From Oscillospiraceae bacterium (GTDB lineage: Bacteria > Bacillota > Clostridia > Oscillospirales > Ruminococcaceae), in contig SVMW01000001.1 in NCBI GenBank assembly GCA_015067215.1, forward strand, positions 35,533-99,532: DNA of 64,000 bases. The letters are read 5' to 3'. Position 1 is the first letter of the stretch; every line of letters begins with the position of its first letter. Under the pieces are notes generated by a model. It saw only the letters and a program-made list of their open reading frames with translations, was not told the origin of the DNA and searched no databases. Both the position numbers and the translations under genes were made by a program. Below, in pieces: positions 16,784 through 25,521 of this stretch.

Positions 16784-17164
16784 ATGGATGCTGTACAGTC
16801 CCGTGAGGATTATCTTGAAAATATACTGATACTTTCCAAAAAGAAAGCTGTGGTACGCAATGTGGATATTGCCCTGCAGATGAATTTTTCCCGTCCCAGC
16901 GTGTCCGTGGCAGTGAAAAAGCTGGAAAAGGAAGGCTATGTGACTGTAAGTGAGGACAGCGGAATTGAACTTACCAGCAAAGGCCGCAAGCGTGCTGAAC
17001 AGGTTTACGAAAGACATCTGGTGCTGACACTGATACTTATGGAGGCAGGGGTGGAAAAAAACCAGGCATCCCTTGACGCCTGCAAGGTGGAGCACTGTTT
17101 AAGTGACGAAAGCTTTGCCAAACTGCGTGAATACTATTTAAAATATATCCACGATAAAAAATAA
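16784..17164 (+). CDS. DtxR/MntR-family metal-dependent transcriptional regulator
   Basis: A 126-residue protein. The N-terminal winged helix (residues 5-60: REDYLENILILSKKKAVVRN, then SRPSVSVAVKKLEKEGYVTV) is followed by a dimerisation and metal-binding helix set with DACKVEHCLSDESF, which holds the Cys, Glu and His metal ligands typical of the family. The SH3-like third domain of DtxR is absent, as in MntR. It senses Mn(II) or Fe(II) and represses uptake genes. GGCGGTG lies upstream of ATG. The next genes are a thioredoxin-like protein and a glycosyltransferase, with no metal transporter adjacent. Confidence 0.88.
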   Translation: MDAVQSREDYLENILILSKKKAVVRNVDIALQMNFSRPSVSVAVKKLEKEGYVTVSEDSGIELTSKGRKRAEQVYERHLVLTLILMEAGVEKNQASLDACKVEHCLSDESFAKLREYYLKYIHDKK

Positions 17165-17187
17165 TTTTTGAAATTTACGGAGCAGAT

Positions 17188-17451
17188 ATGAAAAAGATTG
17201 AATATTTTTATCTTGAACACTGTCCTCACTGCAAAAACGCGGACAGAATGATAAAGGAACTTATTGAAAAACGCCCTGAATTTGCAGATATCGAAATTGC
17301 TAAAATTGAGGAACGCAAAAGCCCCCTTTATGCAGAAAAATTTGATTATTTTTATGTGCCGAGCATGTTTGTTGACGGGGTAAAATGCCACGAAGGCGTG
17401 CCAAGCCTTGAAAAAATTGAAGCTGTGCTGGAAAAGGCACTGGAAGACTGA
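17188..17451 (+). CDS. Thioredoxin-fold protein with CPHC motif
   Basis: An 87-residue glutaredoxin/thioredoxin-like protein. It has the redox pair CPHC at residues 12-15, a cis-proline signature VPSMFVDG near residue 57 and a typical beta-alpha-beta ending. It probably reduces disulfides or mixed thiols in the cytoplasm, though no partner is encoded nearby. The start ATG is preceded by CGGAG, 23 bases after the DtxR-type gene, so the two may be co-transcribed. Confidence 0.8.
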   Translation: MKKIEYFYLEHCPHCKNADRMIKELIEKRPEFADIEIAKIEERKSPLYAEKFDYFYVPSMFVDGVKCHEGVPSLEKIEAVLEKALED

Positions 17452-17498
17452 CCTTTAAACGACGCGGAATTTCCGCAGAAACAAATGAGGAAAATATT

Positions 17499-18434
17499 AT
17501 GAAAAAAATATCTGTTGTAGTGCCTTGTTACAACGAACAGGAAGCTCTGCCGATTTTTTACACCGAAACCACAAAGGAACTTAATAAAATTGAAAATGTA
17601 ACGTGGGAATTTGTGCTGGTGGATGACGGCAGCCGCGATGCCACCCTTGAGGTTATGCAAAAGCTTGCCGAAAAGGACGAAAAGGTTAAATATATCTCAT
17701 TTTCCCGCAATTTCGGCAAGGAAAGTGCAATGTTTGCAGGGCTTGAAAATTCCACAGGTGACTATGTTGTGCTTATGGATGCCGACATGCAGGACCCTCC
17801 GTCACTTCTGGGCAGAATGGTTCACGAAATTGAAACCAACGACTATGACTGTGTGGGCACACGCCGCGTGACAAGAAAAGGCGAGCCGCCGGTACGCAGC
17901 TTTTTTGCAAGGGCCTTTTACAAGCTTATGTCAAAAATTTCCAAAACCGAAATTGTGGACGGAGCACGCGATTTCCGCATGATGACAAGACAGATGGTTG
18001 ATGCCGTTGTGTCCATGTGCGAATACAACCGTTTTTCCAAAGGTATTCTCAGCTGGGTAGGTTTTAAAACCCTGTGGCTTGAATATGAAAACATTGAACG
18101 CGTTGCAGGCAACACCAAGTGGAATTTCTGGGGTCTGCTGCTTTATTCCATTGACGGAATAGTTGCTTTTTCCACCGCTCCGCTGGTTCTGTCCAGTTTT
18201 CTCGGCATTATTATCTGCATTGTTGCATTTTGCATGATGGCGTATTTTGTTATTAAAACGCTGCTGTTCGGCGACCCTGTAAGCGGGTTCCCTACACTTA
18301 TCAGCGTAATTCTTATGCTGGGCGGTCTGCAGCTGCTGTGCATAGGCATTCTGGGCCAGTATCTGTCCAAAACCTATCTTGAAACCAAAAACAGACCAAT
18401 TTATATAACAAGAAAAACAAACATTGAAAAATAG
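17499..18434 (+). CDS. Family 2 glycosyltransferase, GtrB/DPM1-like
   Basis: A 311-residue enzyme. Residues 4-220 form a GT-A domain with VVPCYNEQEALP, the VDDGSRD and MDADMQDPP (DxD-type) nucleotide-sugar sites and RFSKGILSWVGF. Two C-terminal hydrophobic helices (about 232-258 and 268-292) anchor it in the membrane. Such enzymes move a sugar from UDP- or GDP-sugar to undecaprenyl phosphate for cell-surface decoration. It lies near the DUF2142 protein but on the opposite strand. GAGG precedes the ATG. Confidence 0.9.
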   Translation: MKKISVVVPCYNEQEALPIFYTETTKELNKIENVTWEFVLVDDGSRDATLEVMQKLAEKDEKVKYISFSRNFGKESAMFAGLENSTGDYVVLMDADMQDPPSLLGRMVHEIETNDYDCVGTRRVTRKGEPPVRSFFARAFYKLMSKISKTEIVDGARDFRMMTRQMVDAVVSMCEYNRFSKGILSWVGFKTLWLEYENIERVAGNTKWNFWGLLLYSIDGIVAFSTAPLVLSSFLGIIICIVAFCMMAYFVIKTLLFGDPVSGFPTLISVILMLGGLQLLCIGILGQYLSKTYLETKNRPIYITRKTNIEK

Positions 18435-18478
18435 GTTATCTTATATTTATCATCAGTGATATTTCCAAGAGGCATACA

Positions 18479-19339
18479 ATGACAAAAACCCTTTTAATCA
18501 CCACAGGCGGCACAATAAGCTGCACCGTTACCGAACAAGGGCTCAAACCCGGCCTTAAAGGTGCCGACCTGCTTGAATATTCCCGTTACAGCTGCGATGT
18601 GCTGGACTTCAAGCTTATCGACTCCAGCGTTATGACCGACCCTGAACGACAGGAACTTGCAAAGCTTATCTGGGAAAACTATGACCATTACGACAGTTTT
18701 GTGGTAACCCACGGCACCGACAGCATGGCATACACCGCCGCTTACCTTGCCTGTGCACTGCAGAATTTTGACAAAACCGTGGTGCTTACAGGCAGTCAGC
18801 TGCCGATAGTTTATCCTGAAACCGATGCGGTGGACAACCTTAATCTGGCACTTGAAACTGCGCTTTCGGGCGGGTTTTACGGAATTTGCATTGCAATAGG
18901 CGGCAGACTGCTGCCTGCGGAAAGCGTGACCAAGTTTGACACCGAAAGCTTTACCGCTTTTGACAATGTGAACAAGCATTATCTGACACAGCCGCTGCCA
19001 AAGCCTGAAACAATGCCGTTCTATCTTGAACCAAAAACCAATATGGTAGGGGTAATTTACATTACACCAAACCTGAGCCGCGGTGTAATTTTGTCCTATG
19101 TGGCAATGGACGCTGTGCTGGTACTGCTGTTTGGTGCAGGTGGCATGCCCGCTGTGTGCGAAGCTGCCCTTGAGCGTTTGCAGGCGGCAGGGGTCAAGGT
19201 GTACATTAAAAGCCAGTGTATGTACGGCAAGGTGGAAGAAATTTATGCCGCACATTCGGGGGTTAAAAAATTTATACCTGTCAAGGACGAAAGCGTGGAA
19301 TACGCAATATACCGCATAATGTTTGACCTTGAAAAATAG
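18479..19339 (+). CDS. ansA: L-asparaginase
   Basis: A 286-residue type I asparaginase-like amidohydrolase (asparagine to aspartate plus ammonia). It has the first catalytic threonine motif TTGGTIS at residues 8-14 and the second, VTHGTDSMAYTA, near residue 78. It is about 40-50 residues shorter than classical AnsA, mainly in the C-terminal domain, which nonetheless retains GAGGMP and the final strand. No signal peptide, so cytoplasmic. RBS AAGAGG. A strong terminator follows. Confidence 0.9.
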   Translation: MTKTLLITTGGTISCTVTEQGLKPGLKGADLLEYSRYSCDVLDFKLIDSSVMTDPERQELAKLIWENYDHYDSFVVTHGTDSMAYTAAYLACALQNFDKTVVLTGSQLPIVYPETDAVDNLNLALETALSGGFYGICIAIGGRLLPAESVTKFDTESFTAFDNVNKHYLTQPLPKPETMPFYLEPKTNMVGVIYITPNLSRGVILSYVAMDAVLVLLFGAGGMPAVCEAALERLQAAGVKVYIKSQCMYGKVEEIYAAHSGVKKFIPVKDESVEYAIYRIMFDLEK

Positions 19340-19350
19340 TTTTCAACAAT

Positions 19351-19393
19351 AAAAACTCTCCCGGAACAATTTTTATCTGTTCCGGGAGTTTTC
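19351..19393 (+). terminator. Rho-independent terminator of ansA
   Basis: AAAACTCTCCCGGAACA pairs with TGTTCCGGGAGTTTT, with a 9-base loop and a T-rich end, 12 bases after the ansA stop. Confidence 0.9.
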
Positions 19394-19547
19394 TGCATTG
19401 AACAGGCCATTTTTTGCAAAAAGCCGACTGTTCTGATTTGAATTGAAATATATTTTTATTAAAACAATAATTTTTATGCTTAAATGACTTATTTTTGTTT
19501 GCAATAAAGACGTTTGGGGCATATTTTATTAATTTTTAACTTTTTTT

Positions 19548-19641
19548 CTGTGGAAAAGTTGGGTTTATGTTGAAAACCGTGTTGAAAACCCCGACTTTTC
19601 AACATAATTATTGACTTTTGTTGAAAAGTGCTGTGGAAAAC
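19548..19641. other. Cluster of DnaA-box-like words
   Basis: Within 93 bases there are two TTTTCCACA words (as TGTGGAAAA at 19549 and 19632) and four TTTTCAACA words (19568, 19580, 19596, 19619). The gap between ansA and the tRNAs (19394-20126) is otherwise AT-rich and holds one R1 repeat and the tRNA promoter, but no gene. Confidence 0.5.
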
Positions 19642-19701
19642 TTTGCGGTTTTAAACAAAAGCGGTGCAAAATAAGCAGTATCATTAAGTTTATAAAAAAT
19701 G

Positions 19702-19810
19702 TGTCATTCTGAGAGAGTGCAACGACCGAAGAATCTCTCTGCCTGACGAGTACAGCGGCTGCAGTGAGGCTGATGAAACCGGGAGATTCTCAGCTAAGCT
19801 CAAAATGACA
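19702..19810. repeat. Dispersed inverted repeat R1, copy 3
   Basis: From TGTCATTCTGAGAGAGTGC to GCTAAGCTCAAAATGACA, with inner arms GAAGAATCTCTC and GGGAGATTC. It is longer than copy 1 because of a different central segment (GACGAGTACAGCGGCTGC). Confidence 0.85.
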
Positions 19811-20067
19811 TTTTGCTTTATTAAGCAGATATTTTTTTAATTTCCTTAACTTAATGACATTGGCAAAGCAAAATTGTTTTTGATGTCTTATGCGGTTTTT
19901 GATGAAAAACTGCAGATTATATTACAGAATTACAGAATAAAAAAGGCAGAAATGCCGAAAACCCACTGTTTACGCCATTTTTGCCTAACATTTTAATTAT
20001 ATCACAATCTGTAATACAGGCACAATAAAAAATTTTAAAAAAAATAAAAAATTTTTTAAAAAAAGTG

Positions 20068-20096
20068 TTGACAATTGGATATTGGTGTGATATTAT
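20068..20096 (+). promoter_or_regulatory. Promoter of the tRNA pair
   Basis: Perfect TTGACA at 20068 and TATTAT at 20091 with 17-base spacing, about 30 bases upstream of tRNA-Thr. Confidence 0.75.
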
Positions 20097-20126
20097 AATT
20101 AGGCGTTAAGCGATAACGCTACAAAC

Positions 20127-20202
20127 GCTGGTGTAGCTCAGCCGGTAGAGCAGCTGATTTGTAATCAGCAGGTCGGGGGTTCGAATCCGTCCACCAGCTC
20201 CA
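20127..20202 (+). tRNA. tRNA-Thr (anticodon TGT)
   Basis: A 76-base cloverleaf. The acceptor GCTGGTG pairs with CACCAGC, the anticodon stem GCTGA/TCAGC encloses the loop TTTGTAA (anticodon TGT), and the T arm reads GGGGGTTCGAATCC. CCA is encoded. Confidence 0.97.
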
Positions 20203-20206
20203 ATAT

Positions 20207-20291
20207 GGGAGTGTTCCCGAGTGGCCAAAGGGGGCAGACTGTAAATCTGTTGTCAGTGACTTCGATGGTTCGAATCCATCCGCTCCCACCA
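20207..20291 (+). tRNA. tRNA-Tyr (anticodon GTA)
   Basis: An 85-base class II tRNA with a long variable arm. Acceptor GGGAGTG pairs with CGCTCCC, the anticodon loop is CTGTAAA (anticodon GTA), and the T arm is ATGGTTCGAATCCAT. CCA is encoded. Four bases separate it from tRNA-Thr, so both are one transcript. Confidence 0.97.
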
Positions 20292-20304
20292 TTTAGTTAA
20301 TTAT

Positions 20305-20333
20305 GCACTGGATAAAATCCAGTGCTTTTTTTT
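20305..20333 (+). terminator. Terminator of the tRNA transcript
   Basis: GCACTGGAT-aaa-ATCCAGTGC followed by eight T residues, 13 bases after tRNA-Tyr. Confidence 0.92.
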
Positions 20334-20373
20334 GCCCTAATGGTGCTCGCCCTGAAAAGTTATCGTCGCTCTC

Positions 20374-20404
20374 TGCGACGGCATAAATGCCTCAGACTGA
20401 CATT
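20374..20404. repeat. Dispersed repeat R1, copy 4 (right half only)
   Basis: GCGACGGCATAAATGCCTCA followed by GACTGACAT matches the right half of copies 1 and 2, but no left half precedes it. It is a truncated copy next to the tRNA terminator. Confidence 0.6.
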
Positions 20405-20495
20405 TTATTATATTAAGTTTATATTTTTGAATTTACTTAACGTAATAACATTACTTATGTAAGAAGAGCCATTTTATAGAAATTTTCCGCAAATA

Positions 20496-20524
20496 AAAAC
20501 CGCACTCAAATAAGTGCGGTTTTT
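20496..20524. terminator. Bidirectional terminator before the GH79-like gene
   Basis: AAAACCGCACT pairs with AGTGCGGTTTT around a 6-base loop, with T runs on both strands. It serves the minus-strand GH79-like gene, whose stop is 27 bases away. Confidence 0.8.
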
Positions 20525-20550
20525 CTGTTTTTATATGTTATGTATTCACA

Positions 20551-22080
20551 TTACACCACAATAAATGTGCAGCCGCCCGGGGCAACTGTCACTGTGCCTT
20601 CCGTTTCAACACCTTCCATTACAGGCAAAGCATCGTTTTCGCCCAGCACAAGTTCCTTGCCGTTAAGCAGCATTGTGCGGCTGCGCATGTTGCCGTCCTT
20701 GTTTGTAAGGGCATAAACTTTGGCTGATTTTGGCAGATGTACCGTTGTTTCTTCACTCCAGCTGTTGTTGATAATCAGATAAGCTGTGCCGTCAATGCCG
20801 TCAGCGCGGGAATGTGCATAAACGTGTGCACCTTCCTGCACAGGGATGCCGCTGTCATATACATCGTTGCCCATAAGCTGTTTCCACAGCAGAACTGCAA
20901 AGTAGCTTGGACGAGGCACAAATGTGCCGTGTTTAAGCCAGCCGTAGTCGGATGAAGCAAGTGTGTTGTGGAAAATCACCCCGTTTGTAACAGTTGCAAA
21001 ACCGCCGATTTCGTTGAGGGTGCGCGGCACTTCAAGGTAGGTGGAAGCCCATGTGTGCCCGCCTGCGCCTGCGTCGCCTGATTCGGTAACCCACATTTCA
21101 CCGCCCGGACAGTATCTGTCGCGATAGCTTGTAAAACAGCGTGCTGTGTGTGCTGCCGCACCAAGATAAGCTTCGCTCATTGCACCTTCGGCAGGTGTGA
21201 AGGCGCTTGGCATCATTGCCGCCATACGTTCGGAAACACCATTGTAGTAGTGATAACTGAACACGTCCAGTTTTTCACTGCAGCCGTCCATAAGGTCCGC
21301 TGTGGAACAGTAAGCCATAACCGCAGCAATGCCCGCTGTGTCCATGCCGCCTGTGTTCTGTACCCAAGGGTGTGGGTTGCCCCACGCGTCAACGCTCATT
21401 GCGTTAGGGTCGGTATCGGATGGACCAACGATGGTACATTCAGGGTAGTTTTCGCGCACCCATTTGTGGAAAATATCCTGGTCGCGGCGGAAATCTGCTG
21501 CTGTGTAATCTTTCGGGAAACCTGTTGCCTTGAGCATGTTTGGTTCGTTTACAAATTCAACAGCTTCAATAGGGCAGCCCTGTTCGCGGCTGAGGTCAAA
21601 GATAAGTTTTGCCTGAGACGGATTCCATGGTTCATCATGGCTGTGCAGACCGTCACAGTTTGCAACGGAAATCATAAGTTTGCCGCCCACCGCTTTTACA
21701 AAGTTCAGCAGATTTATCCACTGTTCTTTGCGCAGATGGTTGAAATAACCTTCAGGCATACCTGTGCCGTCAAAGTCATAGTATGTTCTTGTTGCCCATG
21801 TGCCCGAAACACGCACCCAGCAGCTGTCCAGTGCTTTTGCAAGCTTTATAAGGCGTGGGTTGGTGGTGTCGATAGGGTCGTACCACTGGTGCATACCTGC
21901 AACACCTTTGGACATATCAGGCGGCGGAACCTGCTGTGTGCCGTCAATCTGTGCATCGGTGTAAGCTTTCCAGAATGTGCCCCCTGTAACTTCGGTCATT
22001 TCCACATTGTAGGAGATGAGGCGTGGATTCATTGTGCGCAGAAAAGGTAATTTTTCTGCTGAAAGTTTTACGTTTGCCAT
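20551..22080 (-). CDS. GH79-like glycoside hydrolase (heparanase/beta-glucuronidase type)
   Basis: A 509-residue protein with a TIM-barrel core and a C-terminal beta domain (from about residue 420). VRVSGTWATRTYYDF near residue 90, EFVNEPNML near 178 (acid/base Glu in NEP) and MWVTESGDAGAGGHT near 325 (nucleophile Glu in TES) fit clan GH-A retaining hydrolases and most resemble GH79. There is no signal peptide, so it would act on imported oligosaccharides such as glucuronides. RBS AAGGAG; monocistronic. No transporter or regulator is adjacent. Family placement is by motif memory only. Confidence 0.65.
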   Translation of the reverse strand: MANVKLSAEKLPFLRTMNPRLISYNVEMTEVTGGTFWKAYTDAQIDGTQQVPPPDMSKGVAGMHQWYDPIDTTNPRLIKLAKALDSCWVRVSGTWATRTYYDFDGTGMPEGYFNHLRKEQWINLLNFVKAVGGKLMISVANCDGLHSHDEPWNPSQAKLIFDLSREQGCPIEAVEFVNEPNMLKATGFPKDYTAADFRRDQDIFHKWVRENYPECTIVGPSDTDPNAMSVDAWGNPHPWVQNTGGMDTAGIAAVMAYCSTADLMDGCSEKLDVFSYHYYNGVSERMAAMMPSAFTPAEGAMSEAYLGAAAHTARCFTSYRDRYCPGGEMWVTESGDAGAGGHTWASTYLEVPRTLNEIGGFATVTNGVIFHNTLASSDYGWLKHGTFVPRPSYFAVLLWKQLMGNDVYDSGIPVQEGAHVYAHSRADGIDGTAYLIINNSWSEETTVHLPKSAKVYALTNKDGNMRSRTMLLNGKELVLGENDALPVMEGVETEGTVTVAPGGCTFIVV

Positions 22081-22270
22081 TGTTTGTCTCCTTTTTACGT
22101 TTTATATTTGATTTAATTGTAACATTACGCCACAGCCTTTGCAATTGCACAACTGTAAAAAATTATTTGCAAAAATGTACACAACTGTACCTCTGCTGCA
22201 ATTTATCTGAGGCACTTATCAGAAGAAATTATTAAACTGATAAAAAAATGTCCTCCTGCACCTTTCCTTT

Positions 22271-22418
22271 GTATTCTGAACTGTCCCATTGTATCCTGAA
22301 CCTTTCCTTTGTCATCCTGAACGCAGTGAAGGATCTCTCTGTTTTCAGGGTACATTGTCAGCCGCTTCTCTCATCAAACCGAAAGATTTTTCGGTCGTTA
22401 CACTCCCTCAGAATGACG
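22271..22418. repeat. Dispersed inverted repeat R1, copy 5, with tandem degenerate left ends
   Basis: The main copy runs from TGTCATCCTGAACGCAGTGA (22310) to CCTCAGAATGACG (22418). Immediately before it two degenerate left ends, TGTATTCTGAAC and TGTATCCTGAACC, occur in tandem. The rest of the gap between the GH79-like gene and msrA (22081-22555) shows no gene. Confidence 0.75.
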
Positions 22419-22555
22419 TATTTTTTATTTTAATGACATTGCTTATCCGTGCAAGCCTGCATCTGCCGTCATAAATTCTCACAAATTTGTCTGTGTACAA
22501 TATTCTTTTTTTATATTATACTTATAACAGAATTTAAAAATAAGGCGGTGCTTTT

Positions 22556-23056
22556 ATGGCTAAAACGGAAACAGCTTATCTTGCAGGCGGATGCTTCTGG
22601 TGCATTACCCCGACTTTTAAGGAGATGGAAGGCGTAACCGATGTTGTAAGCGGTTACAGCGGAGGTGACGAGGTTAACCCCACCTACAAGGATGTAAAGG
22701 AACAGAAAACAGGCCACAGGGAAACTATACGAATAGATTTTGATGCCGAGGTTGCGGACTTTGAGGAAATTTTTGATATTTTTTTAAGCAGCATTGACCC
22801 GTATGATGCCGAGGGACAGTTTATTGACAAAGGTTTTTCCTATACTCTGGCGGTGTATTACACAAATGAAAACCAGAAAACCGTTGCCGAAAAAGGCATC
22901 GCAAACCTTGAAAAATTAAGCGGCACAAAGGTTTACATAGCGGTGGAACCGTTCAAAAGCTTTTATCCTGCCGAGGAGGAACATCAGGACTACTACCTGA
23001 AACACCCTGAAGAATTCCACAAGGAACTGGTGGAAAGCGGCAGATTAAAAGAATAA
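22556..23056 (+). CDS. msrA: Peptide-methionine (S)-S-oxide reductase
   Basis: A 166-residue MsrA that repairs methionine-S-sulfoxide in proteins. It has the catalytic GGCFWC at residues 11-16, GYSGG, and the family-typical IDPYDAEGQFIDKG and YYLKHPEEF. It begins directly at the catalytic region, so there is no fused MsrB or signal. RBS AAGGCGGTG. It starts a plus-strand run with a DUF1292 protein and an M42 peptidase. Confidence 0.96.
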   Translation: MAKTETAYLAGGCFWCITPTFKEMEGVTDVVSGYSGGDEVNPTYKDVKEQKTGHRETIRIDFDAEVADFEEIFDIFLSSIDPYDAEGQFIDKGFSYTLAVYYTNENQKTVAEKGIANLEKLSGTKVYIAVEPFKSFYPAEEEHQDYYLKHPEEFHKELVESGRLKE

Positions 23057-23129
23057 CCCATATCATCTGCATAATATAAAATACCATCATTTTTCAGCAA
23101 TTATCATCTGCATATAAAGGAGAACAGAT

Positions 23130-23438
23130 ATGTTCAGCGAACAGAACAGCGAAATTATTACCCTCACCGACGAAAGAGGCGAAACCATTGCCGCCGATGT
23201 TGTGGACACAATGACCTATAAGGATAAAACCTACATTGCCATTGTGCCGATTGGCGAAGATTTCAGCGATGATGACCTTTATGCCCTTGAAAAACGCGTT
23301 GACAAAAAAGGGGAAGAGTATCTGGAAGAAATTGAAGACGACCGCCTGTTTGAAAAAATCATAGGCATTTTTGCCCGCCGCATTGAAGAAAGGGAAGAAG
23401 CTGCCGCACAGGAAACTGTAATGAAATACGAGCTGTAA
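23130..23438 (+). CDS. DUF1292 (UPF0473) family protein
   Basis: A 102-residue acidic cytoplasmic protein: ITLTDERGETI, YIAIVPIGEDFSDDDLYAL and LEEIEDDRLFEKII match the DUF1292 family, which is widespread in Firmicutes and normally lies with ruvX and alaS. Here it lies instead between msrA and an M42 peptidase. Function unknown. RBS AAAGGAG. It ends 18 bases before the peptidase gene. Confidence 0.85.
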   Translation: MFSEQNSEIITLTDERGETIAADVVDTMTYKDKTYIAIVPIGEDFSDDDLYALEKRVDKKGEEYLEEIEDDRLFEKIIGIFARRIEEREEAAAQETVMKYEL

Positions 23439-23456
23439 GTTTTAAAGGAGAAGGTT

Positions 23457-24491
23457 ATGAACAAAGAGTTTTTATATACCCTGCTTGACAGTATGTCGGT
23501 GTCGGGCAACGAAATCAGCCTGCAGAAAAAGGTGATAGCAGAAATGACACCTTTCTGTGACGAAATTATAACCGACTACACAGGCAACGTTATAAGCGTT
23601 ATCAACCCCGATGCGCCGTTTAAGGTGCTGCTGGCAGGCCACATTGACGAAATAGGCCTTGTGGTGACACATATTCAGAGTGACGGTCTGCTTAAAGTTG
23701 CAGCAGCAGGGGGTATTGCCCCGGGTGTTTATCCCGGACATCAGGTTGTGGTGTACGGCGAAAAAGGCAGGGTGTACGGCACAGTTATCCACACTTCTGC
23801 CCATAATAAAGAGGTAAAAACCGCTGACCTTACAATAGATATCGGCGCAAAAGATGCGGAAGATGCCCGTCAGTATGTGGAAGAAGGCTGCCCTATCCAC
23901 CTTAACACCTATCATCAGGAGATGCTTAACGGCTATCTGTGTGCAAGGGCAGTTGACGACCGCGGCGGTGCGTTCATTATTCTTGAAGCAATTAAAAAAG
24001 CAAAGGAAATGGGCTGCAAAATTGGTGTTTATGCTGCAACAACAGTTGGGGAAGAAACCACAATGCGCGGTGCACACTGGGCAGCAAGCCGTGTTAAAGC
24101 TGATGTTGCCATTGCAGTTGATGTAACCTATGCACAGGACTACCCCGGCACAAACCCACAGGAATCAGGCAATGTTGCCCTTGGCAAAGGGCCTGTTATA
24201 TGCAACAGTTCCATTGCAAGCAAAAAGGTTAACCGCCTGCTTAAGGACATTGCAAAGGCAAAGGATATTCCGTATCAGGTGGAAAGCTTTATCGGCCGCA
24301 CAGGCACCGATGCAGACAAAATGCATTTTGCCGCTGACGGCACCGTAACAGCACTTGTAAGTTTGCCGCTGAGATATATGCACTCACCAAGCGAAATGTG
24401 TGCTTTGAGCGATATTGAAAACAGCATTAATCTGCTGGCAGAATTTTTGTGCAGTATAGATGAAAACACCGACATTGATCCGTTCAAATAA
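23457..24491 (+). CDS. M42 family metallopeptidase (glutamyl/deblocking aminopeptidase type)
   Basis: A 344-residue cytosolic dinuclear-zinc aminopeptidase. Metal ligands and catalytic residues are seen in AGHIDEIGLVVTHI (first His/Asp), AVDDRGGAF, TTVGEETTMRGAHWA (Glu-Glu) and AVDVTYAQDYPG; the last zinc ligand lies near YMHSPSEMCAL. The PDZ-like insertion common in M42 (GIAPGVYPGHQVVVYGE) is present. It forms large self-compartmentalised complexes that trim peptides. RBS AAAGGAG. Confidence 0.92.
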   Translation: MNKEFLYTLLDSMSVSGNEISLQKKVIAEMTPFCDEIITDYTGNVISVINPDAPFKVLLAGHIDEIGLVVTHIQSDGLLKVAAAGGIAPGVYPGHQVVVYGEKGRVYGTVIHTSAHNKEVKTADLTIDIGAKDAEDARQYVEEGCPIHLNTYHQEMLNGYLCARAVDDRGGAFIILEAIKKAKEMGCKIGVYAATTVGEETTMRGAHWAASRVKADVAIAVDVTYAQDYPGTNPQESGNVALGKGPVICNSSIASKKVNRLLKDIAKAKDIPYQVESFIGRTGTDADKMHFAADGTVTALVSLPLRYMHSPSEMCALSDIENSINLLAEFLCSIDENTDIDPFK

Positions 24492-24574
24492 TATGTATTG
24501 TCAGACAAATTGCGGTGGCTGACAGTACAATTAACTGATAAAAATATAAACAAATTACAATGTCATAATAAAAA

Positions 24575-24681
24575 TGTCATTCTGAGAAACACAGGTGACG
24601 AAGAATCTCCCCATTTTATATGACTGATTTTTATTGTCAGTCACATCGTAACATGAGATTCTTCGCTATGCTCAGAATGAC
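24575..24681. repeat. Dispersed inverted repeat R1, copy 6
   Basis: From TGTCATTCTGAGAAACACAG to GCTATGCTCAGAATGAC, inner arms GAAGAATCTC and GAGATTCTTCG. It lies between convergent genes (M42 peptidase and SDR). Confidence 0.85.
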
Positions 24682-24735
24682 TTTCTTTATATATATTTAA
24701 TTTTAAATACGGCAGACAGAAACCCCATTGATATT

Positions 24736-25521
24736 TTATTTATCAACCCTTGATGACTGCACAGCGTGGATAAACGCTTTCGGCACGCTGCGTGGCACAA
24801 GACGCACGGCAAATGCTGCCCCTTTGCACATTAAATCAGGCAGGGCAATGGCCTTGCCTTTTTTCATTGCGTTGTAGCCGTAGCGGCTTACCTGTGCGGC
24901 TTTGCCGTCCTCTTTTCCGCTGAACAGCACACTGTTTTTAAAGCCTGCAGCTGCTGCAAAGCCTGTGTTTACAGGGCCGGGGCAAAGGGCGGTCACAGTT
25001 ACGCCTGTGCCTTTAAGCTCGGTGGAAAGTGCATCGCTGAAACTGAGCACAAAAGCCTTGCTTGCGTAATAAACGCTCATTCCCGGGCCGGGGGCAAAGC
25101 CTGCAATGGACGCCACATTGAGTATTTTGCCGTCAGCTTTATCAAGCATAGCAGGCAGATAAAGGTGGGTGAGTTTTACAAGGGCGGACACGTTGAGGTC
25201 AATCATCTGCTGCTGACGGGATAAGTCGCTGTCTGTAAATTTGCCCAAATCTCCCACACCTGCATTGTTTACCAGCACATCAACTGTTATGCCCTTTTGC
25301 TGTGTGAAGTCAAAAATTTCCTGCGGGGCAGATGGCTGTGAAAGGTCCTTTGTAAAAACAAAAACATCCACACCGTATTCCATTTCGATAAAACTTTTAA
25401 GTTTTTCAAGCTTGTCGGTGCTGCGGGCGGTAATGACAAGATTGTAGCCATCCTTTGCAAAAATTTTTGCAAATTCCTTGCCAAAACCGGAGGAAGCCCC
25501 TGTGATAAGTGCAGTTTTCAT
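24736..25521 (-). CDS. Short-chain dehydrogenase/reductase
   Basis: A 261-residue classical SDR with a Rossmann fold. The NAD(P) motif TGASSGFGKEFA is at residues 7-18, NNAGVG near 89, and the catalytic Ser-Tyr-Lys is in VASIAGFAPG and YYASKAF. An Arg (TARSTDKLEKL) after the second strand suggests NADPH preference. Substrate unknown. RBS AAGGA at a spacing of 11. It is downstream of the damaged lrgAB pair. Confidence 0.9.
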   Translation of the reverse strand: MKTALITGASSGFGKEFAKIFAKDGYNLVITARSTDKLEKLKSFIEMEYGVDVFVFTKDLSQPSAPQEIFDFTQQKGITVDVLVNNAGVGDLGKFTDSDLSRQQQMIDLNVSALVKLTHLYLPAMLDKADGKILNVASIAGFAPGPGMSVYYASKAFVLSFSDALSTELKGTGVTVTALCPGPVNTGFAAAAGFKNSVLFSGKEDGKAAQVSRYGYNAMKKGKAIALPDLMCKGAAFAVRLVPRSVPKAFIHAVQSSRVDK

